From Streptomyces griseomycini (GTDB lineage: Bacteria > Actinomycetota > Actinomycetes > Streptomycetales > Streptomycetaceae): DNA of 64,000 nucleotides. Location of the stretch: NCBI RefSeq assembly GCF_014203535.1, contig NZ_JACHJI010000013.1, forward strand, positions 62,001 through 126,000, in the 5' to 3' direction. The notes under the pieces were generated by a model, which made no database searches, was not told where the DNA came from, and was given only the letters and a program-made list of their open reading frames with translations. The position numbers and the translations under genes were made by a program. Positions 59,064-64,000 of this stretch are shown here, one piece after another. Position 1 is the stretch's first letter; every line of letters begins with the position of its first letter.

Positions 59064-62000
59064 TCAGGCCCGCTTCAGCCGCAGCGTCATCAGCTCGAAG
59101 GGACGCAGCCGTACGGAGATCCGGTCGCCGTCGAGGGCCGGTGGCGCCGGGTCCGCCAGCGGGCGTTCCAGCAGGTCGGTCACCTGGACGTCCGTGGCCG
59201 CGAACCCGGTGGTGAGCGTGGCGCGGGCACGGCCCCCGTGGGCCTCGTGGAAGCGGACGACGACGTCGCCGCTGCCGTCGTCGGCCAGCTTGACCGCCGT
59301 GACCACCACGGCCTCCCGGTCGACCGTCACCAGCGGGGCGACCTCGCCGGCACCGGTGAGCCGTCGCTGGGGCAGGTTGATCCGCCAGCCCTCGCGCACC
59401 GCGTCGCCGATCCCCGCGCCGGGCACCAGCGCGTGCCGGAAGCGGTGCACGCCCTGGTCGGTCTCGGGGTCGGGGAAGCGCGGGGCGCGCAGGAGGGAGA
59501 CCCGGACGGTGGTGGTCGTCCCGCGGTCGCCGTCGGTGCGGACGGTGCGGGTCACGTCGTGGCCGTACGTCGAGTCGTTGACGACCGCGACGCCCCAGCC
59601 CGGTTCCTCCAGGTGGACGAAGCGGTGGTTGCACGCCTCGAACCTGGCCGCCTCCCACGAGGTGTTGGTGTGCGTGGGCCGGTGGACGTGCCCGAACTGG
59701 GTCTCGGACGCGTACCGTTCGGCGTGCAGGTCGAGCGGGAAGGCGAGTTTGAGGAACTTCTCCGTCTCGTGCCAGTCGACCTCGGTGTCCACCACGAGCC
59801 GCCGCTCCCCCGGCGCGAGCGACAGCGCCTGGGTGACCCGGGAGGCGCCGAAGGAGCGCACGATCCGCACCGACGCGCCGTCCGCCCCGGCGGCGACCTC
59901 GTCCGCGTCGGTCAGGTCGGTGACCGTGTTGCGGTAGAACGCGTCGACGTCCCAGGCGTCCCACATGTTCGGGAAGTCCGGGTGCAGTTGGAGGAGGTTG
60001 CCGGCCTGCCCGGGGGCGATGGCCTCCCGGTCGGCCTCGATGTCGTGGGCGGAGACCACCAGGCCGCGGGCGTCGATCTCGACCCGCAGGATCCCGTTGG
60101 CCAGGACGTACCCGCCGCCGGCACGGTCCGACAGCTCCGCGCGCCCCTGTTCCGCGGGGGTGCGCGCACCGCCCGCCGGGACGCCCGCGCGGGGGTGCGG
60201 GGCGGCGTTGAAGAGGAGCGGGACGGCGCCCTCGCCGGCCAGGGCGCGCTGGGCGGCCCCGACGATGCCGTTCAGCTCGCCGGCGATCCGGTCGTAGGTC
60301 GCGCGGGCCTCGCGGTGCACCCAGGCGATGGAGGAGCCGGGCAGGATGTCGTGGAACTGGTGCAGCAGCACCGTCTTCCAGATCCGGTCCAGCTCCCCGT
60401 AGGGGTAGGGGAAGCCGGTCCGCACGGCCGCCGTGGCCGCCCACAGTTCGGCCTCGCGCAGGAGGTGCTCGGCGCGCCGGTTGCCCTGCTTGGTCCTCGC
60501 CTGGCTGGTGAGGGTGGCGCGGTGCAGTTCGAGGTAGAGCTCGCCGACCCAGACGGGTGGTTCGGGGTACTCGGCCTCGGCCTTCGCGAAGAACGCGGCC
60601 GGCGTCTCCCAGGTCACGGTCGCCGAGCCCTCGAGGTCCCGCAGCCGGGCCGCCTTGGCGACCATCTCCCGGGTGGTGCCGCCGCCCCCGTCACCCCAGC
60701 CGGTGGGCGCCAGCGAGCGCCGGGCGACGCCCTTGTCCTGGAAGTTGCGGACCGCGTGGGCGATCTCGCCGCCCCTCATCGAGCAGTTGTAGGTGTCGAC
60801 GGGCGGGAAGTGGGTGAAGATCCGGGTGCCGTCGATGCCCTCCCACCGGAAGGTGTGGTGCGGGAACCTGTTCGTCCGCGACCAGGAGATCTTCTGCGTC
60901 AGCAGGTACCTGGAGCCCGCCGCCCTGATGATCTGGGGCAGTCCGGCGGCGAAGCCGAAGGTGTCCGGGAGCCACGCCTCTTCGTTCTCGACGCCGAACT
61001 CGTCGAGGAAGAACCGCTTCCCGTGCACGAACTGCCGGGCCATCGCCTCCGAGCCGGGCATGTTGGTGTCCGACTCCACCCACATGCCGCCGGCCGGCAC
61101 GAACCGCCCGTCGGCCACGGCCTTCTTGACCCGGGCCCACACCTCGGGCCGGTGCTCCTTCACCCACGCCCACTGCTGGGCCTGCGACATGGCGAAGACG
61201 AACTCCGGCGCGTCGTCGAGCAGCGCGGTCATGTTGGCCGTCGTGCGGGCGACCTTGCGCACGGTCTCGCGCAGCGGCCACAGCCACGCCGAGTCGATGT
61301 GCGCGTGTCCGACGGCGCTGATGCGGTGGGCGGAGGGCACGGCAGGCGCGGCGAGGGCGCCGGTGAGCTGTGAACGGGCTTGCTGCGCCGTTCCGTTGAC
61401 GTCCTGGAGGTCGATCGCGTCGAGGGCCCGCTCCACCGCGCGCAGGATCTCCCAGCGGCGCGGCGACTCCACCGGCAGCTCGGCCATCAGCTCGCCGAGC
61501 ACCTCCAGGTCGATCACCAGCTGCCAGACGTGCTCGTCGAGGACGGCGAGGTCCATCCGGGCGAGCGTGTACTGCGGTTCGCCGCCGGCGGTGTCCTTGT
61601 CGCCGAGCGGTGTGGGCCGGAAGGGGTGGTGGCCGAGGATGACGGGGTTGGAGGCGGCCTCGATGTGCAGGCGCACCTCCTCGCCGCCCTCGGCGGGGGC
61701 GGCGATCCGCACCCACTGGTTGCGCGGGTTCAGGCCCTTCACCGGGGTGCCGTCCGGCCGGTAGACCAGGCCCTCGCACTGGAACCCGGGCATGTTCTCG
61801 TCGAAGCCGAGGTCGAGGACCGCCTCGACGGTCCTCCCGGCCCACGCCTCGGGGACGGTCCCGGTGACCCGGAACCAGCTGGTGCCCCAGGGGGCGCCCC
61901 AGCGGGTGCCCACCTCGACGGGCTCGGGCTCGGCCGCGAGGCCCTCGGCGACCGGGACGGGTTCTCCGGGGGCGTGCCACACCGCGACCTCGAGGGGGAC

Positions 62001-62084
62001 GGACTCGGGGTACACGGCGGGGCGGACGCGCTCGTCGAGGACACGCCTGAGGCGGGCTTCGACCAGGGTGCGGTCGTCATGCAT
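59064..62084 (-). CDS. Glycoside hydrolase family 38 alpha-mannosidase
   Basis: A 1006-aa enzyme, length typical for bacterial GH38. N-terminal sugar-binding-like region (1-250), zinc site GHAHIDSAWLWPLRET (about 259-274), nucleophile region WLPDTFGFAAGLPQI, and zinc His in TTREMV-adjacent catalytic barrel; the C-terminal beta domains end LRPFELMTLRLKRA. It cleaves alpha-mannosides using Zn. No signal peptide, so it acts on imported or intracellular glycans. The ATG at 62084 follows GGAGC. Proximity to a fucose-type operon suggests use of glycoprotein sugars, though it has its own promoter. Confidence 0.93.
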   Translation of the reverse strand: MHDDRTLVEARLRRVLDERVRPAVYPESVPLEVAVWHAPGEPVPVAEGLAAEPEPVEVGTRWGAPWGTSWFRVTGTVPEAWAGRTVEAVLDLGFDENMPGFQCEGLVYRPDGTPVKGLNPRNQWVRIAAPAEGGEEVRLHIEAASNPVILGHHPFRPTPLGDKDTAGGEPQYTLARMDLAVLDEHVWQLVIDLEVLGELMAELPVESPRRWEILRAVERALDAIDLQDVNGTAQQARSQLTGALAAPAVPSAHRISAVGHAHIDSAWLWPLRETVRKVARTTANMTALLDDAPEFVFAMSQAQQWAWVKEHRPEVWARVKKAVADGRFVPAGGMWVESDTNMPGSEAMARQFVHGKRFFLDEFGVENEEAWLPDTFGFAAGLPQIIRAAGSRYLLTQKISWSRTNRFPHHTFRWEGIDGTRIFTHFPPVDTYNCSMRGGEIAHAVRNFQDKGVARRSLAPTGWGDGGGGTTREMVAKAARLRDLEGSATVTWETPAAFFAKAEAEYPEPPVWVGELYLELHRATLTSQARTKQGNRRAEHLLREAELWAATAAVRTGFPYPYGELDRIWKTVLLHQFHDILPGSSIAWVHREARATYDRIAGELNGIVGAAQRALAGEGAVPLLFNAAPHPRAGVPAGGARTPAEQGRAELSDRAGGGYVLANGILRVEIDARGLVVSAHDIEADREAIAPGQAGNLLQLHPDFPNMWDAWDVDAFYRNTVTDLTDADEVAAGADGASVRIVRSFGASRVTQALSLAPGERRLVVDTEVDWHETEKFLKLAFPLDLHAERYASETQFGHVHRPTHTNTSWEAARFEACNHRFVHLEEPGWGVAVVNDSTYGHDVTRTVRTDGDRGTTTTVRVSLLRAPRFPDPETDQGVHRFRHALVPGAGIGDAVREGWRINLPQRRLTGAGEVAPLVTVDREAVVVTAVKLADDGSGDVVVRFHEAHGGRARATLTTGFAATDVQVTDLLERPLADPAPPALDGDRISVRLRPFELMTLRLKRA

Positions 62085-62334
62085 GCGGGTGCTCCGTAGC
62101 GGTGGCGGGTGCGGGCGGGTCGGCCGCTCAGGGCGGTGGTCACAGGTGGGCGCGGGGTCACGGGTCCGGACGTGGTGTACAGCTCCCCCGCCGCGCGCGG
62201 TTCGAACCACGTCCGGCCTCCCCCGGTCCGGGCCGGTGCACGGGCTCTCGACGCGCGGCCCCGGCCAGGGCACAGTTCTCCCTGCGTACTCGCCGGTACG
62301 CACTGTCCTGTCCCCTCGCCACGAGGAGCCGAAG

Positions 62335-63678
62335 GTGACCAGTTGGGTCGGCCGGACCGCCGTCGAGATCGCCGCCGCCGTACGGGAGAAGCGGGTCACG
62401 CCGCGGGAGGTGGTCGCGGAGCATCTCGCGCGGATCGAGCGGCTCGACGGACGTGTCGGGGCCTTCCGCACGGTACGGGCCGGGGCCGCGCTCGCCGAGG
62501 CCGACGAGGTGGCCGCGCGCGCCGGTCTGGACGAACTGCCCCTGGCCGGAGTGCCCGTGGCCGTCAAGGACAACCTCGCCGTGCGCGGTGAGAGCATGCG
62601 CGTCGGGTCCGCCGCGACCCCGGACGCACCGGCCGAGCGGGACCACGAGACGGTGGCCCGGCTGCGGGCGGCGGGCGCGGTGGTCGTGGGGCTGACGAAC
62701 GTGCCGGAGCTGTGCGTCTTCGGCACCACCGAGGGCGTCCACGGCACCGCGCGCAATCCCTGGGACCCGGCGCGCACCGCGGGCGGTTCGTCCGGGGGCA
62801 GCGCGGCGGCCGTCGCCGCCGGGATGGTGCCGATCGCCCTCGGCAACGACGGGATGGGCTCGCTGCGCATACCGGCCGCCAACTGCGGCCTGGTCACCAT
62901 CAAACCGGGCCGCGAGGTCGTGCCCGCGGGGATCGGGGACGGCGACTGGTTCGGGATGTCGGAGAACGGGCCGCTCGCCACGACGGTCGAGGACGCCCGG
63001 CTGATGCTCGCGGTCCTCGCCGGAACCGGGACCGCGCCCCGTCCCGGAACCGGCACCCGCAGGATCGCCGTGTCCCTGCGCAGCCCGCTGGCCGGCGTCA
63101 CCGTGACCCGGCCGTACACGGCGGCCGTCCGGGAGGCCGCCGGGGTGCTGATGAAGGCGGGGCACCAGGTGCGGCGGGCCGATCCGCCGTATCCGGTGTC
63201 GCTGGGCGCGACCGCGCTGGCCCACTGGACGGCGGGAACGGCCGTGGACGCACGCGGTGTCGACGCCCGCCTGCTGACGCGGCGCACCCGGGTGCACGCG
63301 GCGATCGGCCGGCGCTGCGAGCACACCGTGCGCTCCGGTACCGGCCGGGAGCGGCTGAGGCGGCGGCTGGAGCCGTTCTTCGCCGAGTACGACGTCCTGC
63401 TCACCCCGGCGCTGGCCCGCCGCTCCCCCAAGGCCGCGCCCTGGCACGAGCGGGGCTGGCTGTGGAACGTGGCCGCCAACTCGGCGTACTCGCCGCTGAC
63501 CCCGCCCTGGAACCTGACGGGCTGGCCCGCGATGTCCGTTCCGTTCGGCACCCTGCCGTCCGGCGCGCCCTGCGCGGTGCAGCTGGTGGGCCGTCCGGGG
63601 TCCGAGGCCGATCTGCTGGAGGTCGCCGGGCAGTTGGAACAGCGGCACCCGTGGCGGCGGACCGCGCCCCTGGAGTAG
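62335..63678 (+). CDS. Amidase-signature family hydrolase
   Basis: A 447-aa enzyme with the Ser-cisSer-Lys site. Lys is in VAVKDNLAVRG, Ser in TAGGSSGGSAAAVAAG, and the nucleophile Ser in GNDGMGSLRIPAANCG. The usual GTDxGGS is here GNDGMGS, a mild variant with the catalytic Ser kept. It hydrolyses an amide; the substrate is unknown, and the C-terminal half is short relative to GatA. GTG at 62335 follows GAGGAG. It is divergent from the GH38 gene with 250 bases between. Confidence 0.9.
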   Translation: MTSWVGRTAVEIAAAVREKRVTPREVVAEHLARIERLDGRVGAFRTVRAGAALAEADEVAARAGLDELPLAGVPVAVKDNLAVRGESMRVGSAATPDAPAERDHETVARLRAAGAVVVGLTNVPELCVFGTTEGVHGTARNPWDPARTAGGSSGGSAAAVAAGMVPIALGNDGMGSLRIPAANCGLVTIKPGREVVPAGIGDGDWFGMSENGPLATTVEDARLMLAVLAGTGTAPRPGTGTRRIAVSLRSPLAGVTVTRPYTAAVREAAGVLMKAGHQVRRADPPYPVSLGATALAHWTAGTAVDARGVDARLLTRRTRVHAAIGRRCEHTVRSGTGRERLRRRLEPFFAEYDVLLTPALARRSPKAAPWHERGWLWNVAANSAYSPLTPPWNLTGWPAMSVPFGTLPSGAPCAVQLVGRPGSEADLLEVAGQLEQRHPWRRTAPLE

Positions 63679-64000
63679 CGGTCCGGCCGGAGAACGACGT
63701 TGCCGTGGTCCTCGGCCGGCGTCCGGGGTCGGCCGGGTGACTGCCGGGTCGGTCATGGGCCGTACACGTAAGGCGCTCCCGGCCTCGGTGTGAGGCCGGC
63801 GGGGTGCTCCCCGCCCGGACGGAGCCGGGCGCCGGAAAGGGCACGCGCTCCGCCCTCTTCTCCGCGTTCCTTCCGCCGCGCCCCCCGCGCGGCGTTCCCG
63901 ACGGAGACGACACCCGGAGACGAATCCGGCCCTGCCCGAAGCACAGCACTCCTGCACGACCGAACCGCCCGCCACGGCCGTCCAGTTGGACCACACGGTC
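63679..64000. other. Right-edge region without recognised gene
   Basis: About 320 bases after the amidase. Open frames here have no ribosome sites or recognisable motifs. It may be the flank of a gene that begins beyond the window. Confidence 0.5.

Noticed and set aside
63753..63944. A 63-codon frame at the right edge
   Set aside because: Composition is generic GC-rich translation, without ribosome site or motif.

Overview
The window is chromosomal DNA of a high-GC actinobacterium, almost certainly Streptomyces. The base composition is extreme, GTG starts are frequent, and 1- to 8-base stop/start overlaps are common. The gene content is typical of the genus: an RmdA-like PAS-GGDEF-EAL protein, a PAS-GAF-PP2C-ATPase phosphatase, a class F sortase, ergothioneine genes and a DUF574-type methyltransferase. 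From memory the order resembles the left-arm region of S. coelicolor around SCO0884 to SCO0950; I could not check this. I found no rRNA, tRNA, CRISPR array, insertion sequence or phage genes.

Layout. 0-5 kb: a thiol oxidoreductase divergent from thioredoxin (with a textbook SigR-type promoter), a LacI regulator, and a TetR regulator divergent from an FMN reductase. 5-11 kb: a PaoABCD-type molybdenum hydroxylase operon with its maturation factor, facing a TetR gene across two identical palindromes. 11-19.2 kb: a LysR gene facing a small zinc-ribbon protein and a class III CoA transferase, then single genes (phosphoribosyltransferase, archease, PEBP, CBS, VOC, nucleotidyltransferase), then a PemK/MazF-like toxin overlapping tail-to-tail with a macrodomain-like hydrolase. 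19.4-24 kb: egtABCD, all overlapping. 24-31 kb: an orphan solute-binding lipoprotein, dodecin, HAD and LLM proteins, a PRC/DUF2382 protein, the ornithine-lipid pair olsB-olsA and an unknown protein. 31-36 kb: sdhCAB divergent from a LysR gene.

36-45 kb: a methyltransferase translationally coupled to RmdA, then a cell-surface block (repeat lipoprotein, proline-rich secreted protein, DUF4239 membrane protein, small single-pass surface protein, class F sortase, Tat-type polysaccharide deacetylase). 45-54 kb: universal stress protein, APC permease, CapA-like protein, an ECF sigma/unknown/anti-sigma trio, a PP2C signalling protein and a lipase maturation factor homologue. 54-62 kb: a four-gene operon whose enzymes match the non-phosphorylative L-fucose pathway, a divergent GntR regulator and a GH38 alpha-mannosidase; 62-64 kb: an amidase.

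Regulation is unusually readable. Several divergent regulator/target pairs carry clear palindromes between them. Several convergent pairs share a bidirectional hairpin that contains both stop codons. No single spectacular new system stands out. The most open questions are the toxin/macrodomain overlap, the sortase surface block without a recognisable sorting signal, the methyltransferase-RmdA coupling, and the sigma/unknown/anti-sigma trio.
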